64,000 bases of DNA from Impatiens glandulifera (lineage: Eukaryota > Streptophyta > Magnoliopsida > Ericales > Balsaminaceae): NCBI RefSeq assembly GCF_907164915.1, contig NC_061862.1:124806641-124870640 (forward strand), in the 5' to 3' direction. This document shows positions 23,881 to 35,259 of this stretch, in pieces. The number at the start of each line of letters is the position of its first letter. Position 1 is the first letter of the stretch. A program made the translations under genes and the position numbers. The notes below the pieces were generated by a model. The model did no database searches and was not told the origin of the DNA. It saw nothing but the letters and a program-made list of their open reading frames with translations.

Positions 23881-24379
23881 TTTGTTGAATATACTCTTTC
23901 CTTGTACCAATATTGTGTACCTTGATTATACCATATTTTTAATATTGTAAATCCATTATCAACACTTCACCTTGATTTACAAGTTATCTCCCTCTTATCT
24001 TCCATATTTTCGTTGTCAATAATCAAAGTCTTCATAGCTCACAAATCCAAGAATTGCTAGCATATTAGCAACATTGTCACCTTTTTGATAACAACTTCTT
24101 TTTGCTTGACTATGCTCTTATCGATGTATAACCCCACATCAAACTTTTTCGTGGAAAACCTCTTCGACAAGAGTAAAAAACCGCATGACCTTTAGGTCTC
24201 TTAAATCATCCACTATATCATATATAATGGGTTACACAATGTTTTTGTAAATTATGATTTATAATCTAATGGATTACATAAATCTTCAAAAACATTATCA
24301 TCATCAAAGATGGTAGATACATATAAATGTATCTTCATAAATGGTAGAAATACCTACACCTATATATCTAGGAAGAGAA

Positions 24380-25525
24380 GACAAAGTAGTTGAAAAAATG
24401 GTTTTTCTTCTCAGCACTTGTCTTCGTCTTGATTCGCCTCCCTCTATCTATCTTCTTCATTTTTAAAATTAGATATCTATCGAAAACTGAGGACACCCAA
24501 AACAAACTTTCATCGCCTACTTCCTCAAAATAAGATACTAACCTAAAGTTGAGAAGACCCAAGACGAACTTCCAACGTCTACTTCTTTAAAATCATATAT
24601 TTATCGAAAACCAAGGACACCCATGGAGAACATTCATCATTTACTTCCTCAAAATAAGATATTGATTGAAGCTGAAAAGACCCAAGACAAACTTTCATCG
24701 TCTAGTTTTTCAAAATCAGATATTTATCGAATACCGAGGATACCCCAAACGAACATCCATCATCTACTTCTCAAAGTAAGATACTAATCGAAAGTCAAAA
24801 AGACCCAATACAAGCTTATCTCGTCTAAATAATAGGTATATAGCGACATCTCTTTACTTAAGCTCAAGATCTAGAAAAACATTTGTCACACATCTTATCT
24901 TGAACTTTGCATACTCAACCAACTTGAACCACATACTTCTCTTTGAACAAATTAATTTGCAATATACTAGTTTTTGAATAATGTCAAAACAACTAGAAAT
25001 TCAAGAATATTATTACAAGGTTCACTAAATGTCTTCAATTTTTTTTACCACGCTTCATAATTTATTCGAAAGAAATCACGAATGTCCTCCATTTGAATTG
25101 ATTGAGTCTCTCATTTAGCATATTTTTCATGACTAGGAATCACATTCAAGGTCTCATTCATCTTCTCGCATTATATGACAATTCAATGATCTCATTCATC
25201 TTTGAATTGATCGAGCATCTCATCTAGACCATTTTTCATGACTAGGACAAGGTCTTTATCCTCTTCTTAATAAGATGACAAATCAAGCATCTCATTAATC
25301 TTATCTATGTTCCACAATGTATGGACAATCAAGATAGAATAAAAGAAGTACCCAAATCATCACCTATGAATTGACCGAGCCTCTCATTTAGTCCTTTTTT
25401 CATGACTAGGAATCTTACTGAAGGTCTTATTAATCTTCTCACATGAAAGATAATGCAATGATTTCTTCTTAGTTCGTTTGAAATTTTCTTCATGATGTCT
25501 CTACCTAAACTTATTAGTGTCTTCC
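24380..25525 (-). mobile_element. Internal fragment of a non-coding LTR element (relative of 34945-38628)
   Basis: In reverse orientation this matches 37080-37850 of the intact non-coding element: the 62-bp repeat block first, then 'CATGACTAGGAATC' segments at about 25130, 25250 and 25400, then 'GATAATGCAATGATTTCTTCT' near 25450. Similarity stops sharply near 25525. No LTRs or coding capacity. Confidence 0.7.
24450..24830. repeat. 62-bp repeats in alternating types, 6 units
   Basis: Units alternate between one with GAGGACACCC and one with GAAGACCC, giving three 124-bp dimers. The intact element at 37690-37850 has three units. Confidence 0.75.
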
Positions 25526-25760
25526 ACCAATCTCAATAACAATTTCACACACCTCTTATCATTTAGTAAACCAACCACCAATCTCAATTGATCTCTAATC
25601 TTGTGGTCACGATCCTTTGTTACTCACCTCTTATACCTTGACAAACCACATCACAATCACACTTTCACACGTCTCTTATCCTTATGAAAGTAAACCATCA
25701 ATATCAATCGACATTTAACCTTGTGACTTCACACTTTGATCAATAAAATATTTGATTCAT
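25525..25760. repeat. Short reversed segment of the 12.1-13.8 kb tandem family
   Basis: Reverse-complement phrases such as GATCAATTGAGATTGGTGG and GTCACAAGGTTAAATGTCGATTGATATTGATGG correspond to the GGTCACGAGATGAGAGGTCGATTGAGATTG unit. It adjoins the non-coding LTR fragment directly. Confidence 0.55.
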
Positions 25761-25824
25761 ATATTTTAACCACTCTAATTTGTTATCGATATATTGTCCA
25801 TTAAAAAACTACACCCCAATCACA

Positions 25825-26345
25825 CTCGGTTAAAGGGTTATACTTGTTTTGTTAGGTTGTAAGTTCGAAACATACATATATCATGTTTATTTTATTTTTA
25901 ACCGTTTCAAGTTTATGGGTGGGTCAATCCACGATCCGACTAAAATATTCATTTAATCTTACAAATATATCCAAATTAACCACAACTCTCAACCCGAAAA
26001 ACCAAACAAATTCAAATTAAATATTATTATACATATAAATTAGTTAGTTAAAAAGTTGAGCTTATATTGTTAGGAATGTTGACGTTTATTAAATTTGGTG
26101 TTGAATTTAGAACATAAAGTTTTACTAGCTTAGTTGGTTAAAGGGTTGTACTTGTTTTTGTTAGTTTGCAAGTTCAAAACATACATATAACATTTTTTAT
26201 TTTATTTTTAATCGTTTTAAGTTTATGGACGGAACAATCCATGATCCGATCCAAATATTTATTTACTTTCATATATATATATCTAAATTAACTAGAGTCT
26301 CGACCCGACAAACAAAACAAATTAAAATTAAGCATTATTATAGTT
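25825..26345 (-). repeat. Helitron-like tandem units, 2 copies, reversed
   Basis: Two units in opposite orientation to 30540-31240, ending with 'AAGCATTATTATA' as the reversed start. Each carries a tRNA-like pair on the plus strand: TAGCTTAGTTGGTTA (about 26127-26141) and GCAAGTTCAAAAC (about 26169-26181), with a similar pair at about 25835-25877. No CTAG hairpin end is present. Confidence 0.65.
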
Positions 26346-26496
26346 GATTGTTAACCTGTTTTTAAACTATTTTAGAAAAGTATACTGCCTCCATTAAATA
26401 ATAGAAAAATACAAATGAGCTGTTGTTCTAATGAATGGTTAAGGTAATTGATATGAACATGATTTGTTTTTCAACTTTTTTTTGAAAACTATTTTA
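26346..26496. other. Short unassigned spacer
   Basis: Nothing recognisable. Confidence 0.4.
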
Positions 26497-26850
26497 CACT
26501 ACAAAGATGGGTACATATTGTAACGTTATTTACCGATTGAATTATTGGCAAAATTAACACTTGTGAAAAATATTACAATGTAAAGATAAGGTGCGAATTA
26601 GATCCTCGGTAAAATAGTGTTAAAAATTGTACTGAAATTTGTGACATTGGTTTGCGACAATTCATTTGAGACATATTTTATAACAAATCATTTACAATAA
26701 TATATGCGACAAATAACTTGAGATGTTGTAGTAAAATAGCATTTGGGACGATTCTTTCCATGTTTTGGTTCCAACAAATTTATCGCCTATTATTCACAAA
26801 TTCGTTTCGTTAGAATCTTGTGACAAATATTTATTATATAAATAGAATTT
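26497..26850 (+). mobile_element. Possible CACTA-type end, truncated
   Basis: Starts CACTACAAAG, the usual terminal motif of plant CACTA elements, and is followed by repeated short motifs (GCGACAAWTNATTTGAGA type near 26660-26760) resembling subterminal repeats. The matching opposite end and TSD were not found. Confidence 0.35.
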
Positions 26851-27385
26851 TGTAATAAATTTTAATTTATCGAAAAAAAAATATTTTTTACATTACATTT
26901 AGTTTGGATGAATTTCATTTTATTTTATTTAAATTACATTTATTTTTAAATGAACTTAAAAAATAAATTTCACAAAAATAAAATTGAAATGATTACTTTA
27001 AAAGTGAAGTAACTAAATCAATTCTTAGTCAAACTAACTATATTTTTCAAAATATTAATCAAGGTAACATATGTTTTTCAAATATTAAAAAAAATTATCA
27101 ATATCTCTTGTAATTTGTGGCGTGTGTCTCAAGAACATTATCACGAAGTTTAACAATTATTTCAATCTCTATTAATTTGACTTCATATTCTTTAATTTTA
27201 TCCCTTCCTTATAAGTGACAATTTTTCTCATCTTTCAACATTGCAATTTCTTACGAAACTTTCTCATCTATCCCCGTAATAAATATTTTTCATTTATTAG
27301 GGTCACAAATTGATAATACACCTAGCTCATTGTAACACTAAAAAAAGACCCTCCTTGAGAAAGAGTTTTTGAACTCGATAGTCGT
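26851..27385. other. AT-rich intergenic sequence
   Basis: No supported feature. Confidence 0.4.
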
Positions 27386-27393
27386 GCCTCATT
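27386..27393. repeat. hAT target-site duplication, left
   Basis: TGCCTCAT, identical to 29358-29365. Confidence 0.9.
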
Positions 27394-29357
27394 AGGGTTG
27401 TAAATGAGCCGAGCGAGCTCAAACTAGCTTAAGCTCGAGCTCGACTCGATTTAGTATTTATTAGCTCGACTCAAATTCGAGTTCGAACGAGTTTATAAAC
27501 TTGATCTCGAGCTCAACTCGACTATTTATCTACAAGCTCGGCTCGACTCGAATAATTTGAACTAAAATTAAATATTCAAACTCAAGCTAAAGCTCGAACT
27601 CGAGTTTGAACTTAAACTAAATTTATTTTTAAAATGAAAATATTAAACTTTTCTACCTATTCAACATTTAAAATATGATATTTCAAAATGAAAATATGAA
27701 ACAATCATAATTATTCAAAATGTCAAAACATGGTAGTTAAAAACATCAAACCACCGTTAATAATTAAAATTCTAAAACATAAAATTCAAAACCAAAGTAC
27801 AAAACTATATAAATTGTTTGAACATTCAATATACTAATCTTTTTAAACTCACTTTCTTCAATCATAACACACATATAACTACCTACATTCAATAATATGA
27901 AATGTTTAAGCTTAAAAATAATTAATATAAAAATACTTATTAAAATAAATAACTAAAATTTAAGTTACTTTAAGATGTAGATACCGACAAAAAAAATTTA
28001 AAGTATATATTCTCTTTCTGAAAAAGTAAAAAATCAATTAAATATATGATAAAATTCAGTATATAACATAAGAAATTAGTAATGAAAACTTAATTTAATC
28101 ATCTTTTTCATTTCATTTATATGTCGAAGTCAATCACCCCACAAACTAGAGTAATCACCCCCACAAACTAGAGTTTGTATTGTATTCATAAAAAAAAAAT
28201 TAATTGATCTAGATATAAGCTAATTAAGAAATAGTGTTATATGTTTTCTATTAAATTATTTGGAATGCAAATATAAAAAAAAAAAATCTATTAACTTGTA
28301 ACATGAATCTATTAATTTATTTTTATATATTATAATATATTATTAATCTTATAGATTTATTTTTACTCTAAACATATTATATATAATATATACTGAACTT
28401 TTTTCCTGTCCATATTATATATAATATATATTAACATTTTTTTCTCTCTTATTATATATAATATTTTTTTTATCTCTTTAAATATTATATATAGTATACT
28501 AACATTTTTTTTATCTTTTTCAATATTATATATAATATACTTTTATTATATATAATATGTTAACCATTTTTATCCTTTCAATATTATATATAATATACTC
28601 TTATTATATATAATACATTAACTATTTTTTTTTATCTTTTTCAATATTATATATTAAATATTATATCCCTAACCTTTACTTCAATATTATATATAATATA
28701 CTATTTATTATATGCAAAATATTGTTCGCCATTTTTTTATTTTAATCAAATTCTGTTTCGATAAAAATTGAAAATCAATGTTTTTCTACATTCATCCAAC
28801 CCTATCTATATAAGCATAAAATTTTCTTAATACATGAAAAACACATGAACAAGACTTACTGATGAGTTAACCAACAAAATGGTTTTTTTCTTCTTTGTCA
28901 TTGATTTCCTTAAAATAAATAAATCAAGTTATCTAAAACCAAAAGCAATAGCTATAATAGAAAATGAAAATAAATTTTTATTACCTCTCTTATGAATGAA
29001 TGAGAGGTGAAGACTGATGAAGAATAAATGAAAAGATGAAGAGTCACGTAGAATATAACGATACATTAGAAATTAGGGTTTTACTTTAAGGATTGTGGAA
29101 CTTCATATGGGCGTTGAAGAGAGAGAGAAAGAGAAAGGGGGAAGAAAAAATATTGTTTTAAATTTTAATATTAAATAAATAAAAAATATATTATATATTA
29201 TTAGGCTCAAAAAACTTGATAAGTCATCGAACAAACATTATATGAGCTCGAGTTCGGCTCGATTATTAAACGAGTCGGCTCAAGCTCGATTCGAACTCGA
29301 TCAAAGTCATGCTCAAGTCGAGCTTTGACTGAGCGGCTTGACTCATCTGCAGCCTTA
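27394..29357. mobile_element. Nonautonomous hAT element, 1964 bp
   Basis: Ends are imperfect inverted repeats: left TAGGGTTGTAAATGAGCCGA and reverse complement of the right TAAGGCTGCAGATGAGTCAA. Both continue into subterminal GAGCTCGAGCTCGACTCG-type sequence for more than 100 bp. The perfect 8-bp TSD TGCCTCAT fits the hAT superfamily. There is no transposase frame. A relative of the right end lies in reverse at 45439. Confidence 0.9.
28310..28730. repeat. Internal tandem array of AATATTATATATAATATAC palindromes
   Basis: Roughly ten copies of the palindromic TATTATATATAATA are separated by T-rich spacers with CTTTTTCAATATT, at 35-70 bp spacing, inside the hAT element. Confidence 0.75.
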
Positions 29358-29365
29358 TGCCTCAT
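29358..29365. repeat. hAT target-site duplication, right
   Basis: TGCCTCAT, matching 27386-27393. Confidence 0.9.
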
Positions 29366-29698
29366 AACTCACATTTCTCTCGAGTCTCGAGTGAGACAAG
29401 GAACTTAAATGGTTAGATTGACTAGAGTGCATTTAAACATGTCAATTTAGACTAACTTTGAATTTTTTAGAGTCGTCACCTAATTTACTCATCGAGAATT
29501 AGGGTAAAAAATATTTTGTGTGTTCAAACGCATTTTAGAAATTCTGTTTTGGTTCGATGTTTGGTTACACGTGAAAAAAATATTAACATTATGTCTCCAT
29601 TATCCGTCAAATGACGGGCTCTATTTTAAACTTTTAGTCATTTAAAAAAATATTATTTTATATTTTATTTATTTATTTATTTATCCAATTTTAGAATA
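29366..29698. other. Unassigned sequence
   Basis: Part (29500-29590) is loosely similar to 18900-18970. No coding signal. Confidence 0.35.
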
Positions 29699-29870
29699 TA
29701 CAGTAAAAACTCTTTAAATTAATATTCGGTAAATTGATAAACTTTTTAAAATAATAAATTTGTCAAATCCCGACTTAGGGAATGTAAAAAATTGAAAAAT
29801 TAATAAAATAATAAGATAATATTATTTCGGGAGATCCCATTATAGTTTTCGGTCCCAAAAAACTTGGATG
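29699..29870. mobile_element. Possible truncated MITE end
   Basis: ACAGTAAAAACTCTTTAAAT at 29700 resembles a common plant MITE terminus (CAGTAAAACCTCTATAAATTAATA type). The opposite end is not found. Confidence 0.3.
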
Positions 29871-30005
29871 AGATGGCATTGTTATAAGAATCCATCTTTA
29901 GGGGCTGAATCAAAATCCAAGCAGATCTTTGAGGCTTATGAGATCCTTAGCAATCCGTTAAGTGTACTATCTCGTAGCCTTAGGATTTGGGTTCAAATAA
30001 TAGAA

Positions 30006-30095
30006 AAATAGGGAGGGGAGGAGAGGGGAGGAGAGGGGAGGAGAGGAGAGGAGAGGAGAGGAGAGGAGAGGAGAGGAGAGGAGAAAAGAGGAAGT
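30006..30095. repeat. Purine-only (GGAGA)n tract
   Basis: About 80 bp of GAGGGGAGGA and then GGAGA repeats on the plus strand, without a pyrimidine. Confidence 0.9.
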
Positions 30096-30539
30096 TTATT
30101 TAATTTTGTTAAAGAATTTTATTAAAATGGTACTATTTAATAGATGGTACAAAATGTTACACGAACTTTGTAACAACTAATTTGAACCCCATATTGAGAA
30201 AAATGAATTAATAGATAAAACTGAAAAAATAACAATGGAATAGGGTGAATTTCGAAAATACCTATAATTCCAAAATATATATGTTCAAATTTTATTCAAA
30301 TAATAGCAATTTATTAAAATAGATAAGCATTGCTTCTTTTTATTTATAGAATTATTATACTAAGAAAAATTATCATTACTTTGCATTGTCATCATTACCA
30401 TCATCACTTAGTCTAATTTGTGATTTAGGTTCAGATTAGCTAAATCCAACTTAGTGAGAATTATTTTCAATAGTGATTGGAGAAATTTTGATTAATTTAA
30501 TAACCTTATTTCTAACAACAAACAAACATGTTTCAGATA
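30096..30539. other. AT-rich intergenic sequence
   Basis: No supported feature. Confidence 0.4.
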
Positions 30540-31285
30540 TCTATATATATATAATGATGCTTAATTTTTAAAGTGTCCGGATTGCCGGGTCGAGAGCTGT
30601 GGTTAATTTGGATACTTGGGTCGGATTGTGGGTTTACCCGTTTTTAAATTTAAAACGGTTAAAAATAAAATTAAAAATGCTAGAAGTATGTTTCGAACTT
30701 GCAACCTAACAAAACAAGTATAACTCTTTAACCAACTAGGCTACGAAGACTTTATATTTTAAATTCAACACCAAATTTGATAAACGCGGGACGTTTTAAC
30801 ATTAATATAAGTTCAACTTTTTAACTAACTAATCTATATATATATAATGATGCTTAATTTTTAAAGTGTCCGGATTGCCGGGTCGAGAGCTGTGGTTAAT
30901 TTGGATACTTGGGTCGGATTGTGGGTTTACCCGTTTTTAAATTTAAAACGGTTAAAAATAAAATTAAAAATGCTAGAGGTATGTTTCGAACTTGCAACCT
31001 AACAAAACAAGTACAACTCTTTAACCAACTAGGGTACAAAGACTTTATATATTAAATTCAAACACCAAATTTGATAAATGCGGGACGTTTTAATATTAAT
31101 ATAAGTTCAACTTTTTAACTAACTAATATATAATAATGTTGAGTAAATGGATATTTGGGTCGGATTATGTGTTGACCCACCCATAAATTTAAAACGGTTA
31201 AAAATAAAATTAAAAATGTTATCCGTAATTTTTTTTCACGGTTTTTTATATTATTACTCGTGCAAATGCACGGGCTAAATACTAG
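30540..31285 (+). mobile_element. Nonautonomous Helitron with 5' TC and 3' hairpin-CTAG
   Basis: Begins A|TCTATATATATATAATGATG at 30540 and ends with the hairpin CTCGTGCA-AA-TGCACGGG (31257-31274) followed by CTAAATACTAG|T, the canonical Helitron 3' end (CTAG, insertion between A and T). Inside, the 5' terminus is repeated at 30833, so it holds two nearly identical 293-bp units plus a partial third from about 31125. No Rep-helicase gene. Each unit contains tRNA-like boxes on the minus strand. Confidence 0.75.
30691..30743 (-). promoter_or_regulatory. tRNA-like A and B boxes in the Helitron unit
   Basis: On the minus strand TAGCCTAGTTGG (30743-30732) fits an A box and AAGTTCGAAA (about 30700-30691) fits a B box, about 40 bp apart. 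The same pair recurs in the second unit (about 30981-31033, A box altered) and in copies near 25.8-26.2 kb. No transcript evidence. Confidence 0.45.
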
Positions 31286-31369
31286 TATGTTATGATAATG
31301 AATCAGATGTAACACAATCTACATCAGATAATCTAGAATTAAGAAATTAGTACCAAGCGGACATCCAAC

Positions 31370-32100
31370 TAGGGAATGGCAACGACGGGTATCCTACCTA
31401 CCGAGTAGTGGAGTATACATCTCCGAACCCGATTATAATTTTACTATCCGACCCAGACGGGTATCTCTCTTTATATCCTCATCCCCGATTCATCTGGTAC
31501 TCAGTCCCCGACAGGTACCTATTTAACCCATTAAATTTTTATAAGGTTATATAAATTGAAAAATAAGAAACATAACTTTATTATTAAATTGAAATATTAA
31601 AAAAACAAATACAAACATTACTTACCTTCCATATATCTTTATGTTCTAGATGTTGAAGAGGATAAAAACTTTATTGTAGAGTTAAAGAAAAATGTTAGAG
31701 TGAAGTTTGAAAAAAAGTTAAAGAATGAAATAATATTTTGTTATGTAAAGAAAAGTTGAAATGAGAATTAGATACTAATGAAGAGAGTAATAACTTTTTT
31801 GGGAATATAAAAAAAATAAAGTTGAATTGTGAATAAGAACAAAATAAATGAAGTATTAAAAATAAAGTTTATCATAATGAGTATTTGAAAGGTCACATTA
31901 ATTCTTAATAAAAAAACATTTTATTTTATTATTATTTTAAGCGGATATCGGGTTTGGGTTTCGCACACTCTCCATCCCCGAACTCGATCGGATACTTTTT
32001 CTCTCCCCGTGCCCGACCCCGACCTTGAACACGATTTAAAATATTCGAACCCAATTACCGGGTACCCACAGAAGTATATGGGTACTCATTGTCATCCCTA
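31370..32100. mobile_element. hAT-type MITE, 731 bp
   Basis: Left end TAGGGAATGGCAACGACGGG and reverse complement of the right end TAGGGATGACAATGAGTACC are imperfect TIRs. Flanks CATCCAAC (31362-31369) and CCTCTAAC (32101-32108) agree at 6 of 8 positions, compatible with an aged 8-bp hAT duplication. The subterminal CCCGAACC/GGTACCC-rich sequence is mirrored at both ends. No transposase frame. Confidence 0.75.
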
Positions 32101-32364
32101 CCTCTAACTCCAACAATCCCAAAATAAAACAATTAGTACCAAAAATTGAAAAATTAAATAAATATAACAACGATGAATCAGTATAATAACAATTAAGAAC
32201 AATCGATTAAATTATTTCTCAAATAAACCACATACTCAAACAACTACAAAGAAGTCATATGTAAAAAAAAGATTTCAAATCAAAATGTCCTTATACTCGA
32301 ATAAACTTTTAAAATAAAAAGTGAGATTATTAGATGTCAAAGGCAACATGAGTTTTTGTAGCTC
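32101..32364. other. AT-rich spacer
   Basis: No supported feature. Confidence 0.4.
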
Positions 32365-32369
32365 CTCTT

Positions 32370-32553
32370 TTTTAAAATAATGGGTTAATATTGTATAGTA
32401 TTTATATATTTATGGTGTTATGTATTAAGACCCATATATATTAAGGCCCAGATACATTAGGTTTTAAGCCTCTTATCTCTATATATAATCTCCATCTATT
32501 GGAGAGGCTGTAATTATGGAAAACCCTACTATTGAATCCTTTCATTCGTAACA
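32370..32553 (+). repeat. Copia 5' LTR
   Basis: Aligns with 40702-40888. The second base of the terminal TG has become T. The 3' end is TTCATTCGTAACA. Confidence 0.9.
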
Positions 32554-32565
32554 TGGTATCAGAGC
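32554..32565 (+). promoter_or_regulatory. Copia primer-binding site (Met-tRNA type)
   Basis: TGGTATCAGAGC, complementary to the 3' end of initiator methionine tRNA, directly adjoins the LTR. Confidence 0.9.
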
Positions 32566-32658
32566 TATGGAATTAGGGTTAGGGTTTCTTTTCCATTTTC
32601 CCCTTCCTCTCTAATTACTATTGGGTTTGTTCTTGAGGATTGCTTGCATTTGTTCACC

Positions 32659-33560
32659 ATGTCGGAAGAAGGTAAACCTAGTTCCAAAGATAATGACGAT
32701 GGTGCTAGTCGGGGATATCATTTAAACTCGTCCCTCGTTCTTAGCCTCGTGAAATTGGATGGGTCGAACTATCTTGCATGGTCGTAAACTTGTTTACTTT
32801 TGATTCAAGCCAATAGAATGCAGAAATTCATTAATGGGAAGTCTAAGAAACCCAAGGAAGATGATCCGAGATTGGATGATTGGGAATTGGACAATGCCAT
32901 GGTGAAAATGTGGCTCATTAATTCTATAAAACCAAATATTCGGAAGAGCTATCTATTTTTTGCCACTACTCAAGAAATTTGGAGCTTGATAGATAAGACG
33001 TATTCCCATTCTGGAAATTGTTCAAAGGTTTATGAGATTCGAAAGAGAGTTCGGGAGACAGTACAGGGTAACAGGACACTAGTAGAGTACTACTCTGAGT
33101 TGACTGGGTTATGAACATAACTAGATCATTATCGCATCTTCAGAGCAGAATGTACGAAAGATGCAGAAGTCTATCAAAGGATTGTAGAAGAAGATCGTCT
33201 GATTGACTTTCTAGCTGGGCTAGATATCTACTATGATCCCATTAAGGCAGAATTGATTGGGAAAGTTCCACTCCCTGATGTTTCGACTGCCCATGCTTGT
33301 ATTCAGGGGAGGAGACTCGACGGCATACTATGGTTCCTCAATCGGAACACTCTGATCGTTCTTCTCTTGTTGCTACCCATGTTCCTATTACCGCCCCATC
33401 AGTAGCACCTCCCTTTGTTGATGTGAGTCCACCTCTGTGTGATCACTGTCAGAAGACGGGGCATACTCGTGATAGGTGTTTTCTCCTACATCCTCACATT
33501 TGTGGCTGTGGTCGTGGTCGTGGTCGCGGCCGAGGTCGTGACTCTGGAGGACATCGTTAG
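32659..33560 (+). pseudogene. Copia gag with zinc knuckle, broken
   Basis: ATG at 32659 (MSEEGKPSSKD) opens the gag frame. A stop replaces Gln after LAWS at 32785, and more stops occur at 33112 and just after. The UBN2/retrotran_gag core follows (DNAMVKMWLINSIKP, YEIRKRVRETVQGN). A frameshift near 33290 leads into the knuckle CDHCQKTGHTRDRC (about 33438-33480), in which all C-C-H-C ligands are kept, and a Gly/Arg-rich tail. Confidence 0.85.
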
Positions 33561-34944
33561 TATAAAGCTCACTTTTCAGTGGAGATACAGATTTCTGGTA
33601 TGGATACTCCTCCACCTATAGAGGAGGTTCCTTTGACAGTTTTGGAGACGAGTGCTCTTCGCAACTTGCTAGCCAACTCTTCTGCTTCTTCCACATCCTC
33701 TCATCTTGCCCATTCCGGTATGGCTTCTGCCTTAATAACCTCACAGTCTTCTTCTAACTCTTGGATCATCGATTCAGGAGCCTCTAACCATATGACAAAT
33801 TCTTCTGGCTTGTTTAGATCTTAATTATCTCAAAAGAATACAGTTCAGGTTGCAGATGGATCCCTTATACCTATTCTAGGAAAAGGGTCTATTCAGCTTT
33901 CTTCTAAGTTACCTTTGAACTTTGTCTTATATGTTCTATCACTCACTTTAAATTTGTTATCTGTTAAACGTATTACAGAGTCTCTAAATTGCTCGGTAAC
34001 ATTCTTCCCTTCTCAATGTGTTTTTCTGGACATAACAATCGGTAAGACGATTGGTGGGGGTAAAGTTTGTAATGAATTATATGTCTTAGAGGATGTGCCT
34101 ACTTCTTCACTGATGGTCCACCAAGTATCAACTAACTCTCCATTAGAGTTTTTGCATTCATGGCATAGTCGTTGTGGTCATCCCTCATTTTGTGTATTAA
34201 AACATATTTTTCCTACTTTAACTAAGAAATATAGTAGGTCTAACTTTATGTGTGAACCATATAAACTTACGAAACACAAACGTTCCTGTTACCCTATTAG
34301 TAATCAAAGGAGCATGACTACATTTTCTGTCATTCATTCTTATGTTTAGGGCCCGTCTCGGGTTACTGGTTGTTCCAGTTATAAATGGTTTGTCACTTTT
34401 ATTGATTGTCATACGTGTCTCACCTGAATTTACTTACTTCGTCACAAAAATGAAGTATTTGAGTGCTTTAAATTATTTCATGCTATGATTCATAAATAAT
34501 TTCAATATGTTATACAAATCTTAAGAACAAACAATGGTACAAAGTATACTAATGGGGATTTTGAGTCTTACTTATCTTCTCATGGCATTGTGCATCTTAC
34601 TACTTGTGTCAAAACTTATGAGCAAAATGGGATAGCAAAGAGAAAAAATGATCATCTTTTGGAGGTTGCTAGGTCTTTTATGTTTACTATGCATGTTCCT
34701 AGATTCCTATGAGAAGATGCAGTTTTAACTGCATCATATTTAATTAACCGTGTTCCTTCTACTGTTCTAAGTTCAAGACTCTAACATCATTTCTCTCACA
34801 TACCTCAAAACATCCTCTCCCACTTCATGTCATTGGATGTGTCTGTTTTGTTTATAACTTTGCTCCATCGCGTGGAAAGTTAGATCCCCGGGCTCTAAAA
34901 TGTGTCTTTATCGGTTATTCTCCAACTCAGAAAGGGTACAAATG
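33561..34944 (+). pseudogene. Copia protease and integrase N-part
   Basis: Protease block SWIIDSGASNHMTN at about 33760-33800 keeps the D-S-G triad. The GAG-pre-integrase block (LEFLHSWHSRCGHPSF) follows at 34145-34190. Integrase has FIDCHT near 34400, RTNNGTKYTN near 34527 (expected second catalytic Asp reads Asn) and EQNGIAKRKN near 34620 with the Glu kept. The frame runs to QKGYK at 34944, where the nested element begins; it resumes with CYHLPTKRVF at 38641. Confidence 0.85.
34933..34944. repeat. 12-bp duplication left of the nested LTR element
   Basis: AGGGTACAAATG, identical to 38629-38640. Confidence 0.9.
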
Positions 34945-35245
34945 TGTTGGGTTTTGGGCTCATATTTAATTAGAGTTTATATATTGTAATTGGGCTTTAA
35001 GCTTTATTGGGCTTAGGAGTAGTAGTTTAGTCTTTTGACTTTTGATGTACTCCTATAAATAGAGACATTGTAACCTAGGGTTACTTGGACCATTATTCCA
35101 TGGAATATCAATAGAATGGACGACTCCCCGAGGATGTAGGCATTGTTGGCCGAACCTCGTTATATCTTGTGTTCTTTATTATTCTTTACCACTTTATCTT
35201 TATATCATCTTTTATTGCGTGTTTAGATTAGATCGTTTCTCAACA
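34945..35245 (+). repeat. Nested element 5' LTR, 301 bp
   Basis: TGTTGGGTTTTGG...TTTCTCAACA. It has a TATA-like TATAAATAGAGA near 35054-35065, likely the promoter. Differs from the 3' LTR at about two positions (GACTTTTG/GGCTTTTG and GGACGACT/GGATGACT). Confidence 0.95.
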
Positions 35246-35247
35246 AG

Positions 35248-35259
35248 TGGTATCAGAGC
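35248..35259 (+). promoter_or_regulatory. Primer-binding site of the nested element
   Basis: TGGTATCAGAGC, two bases after the LTR; Met-tRNA type. Confidence 0.95.
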
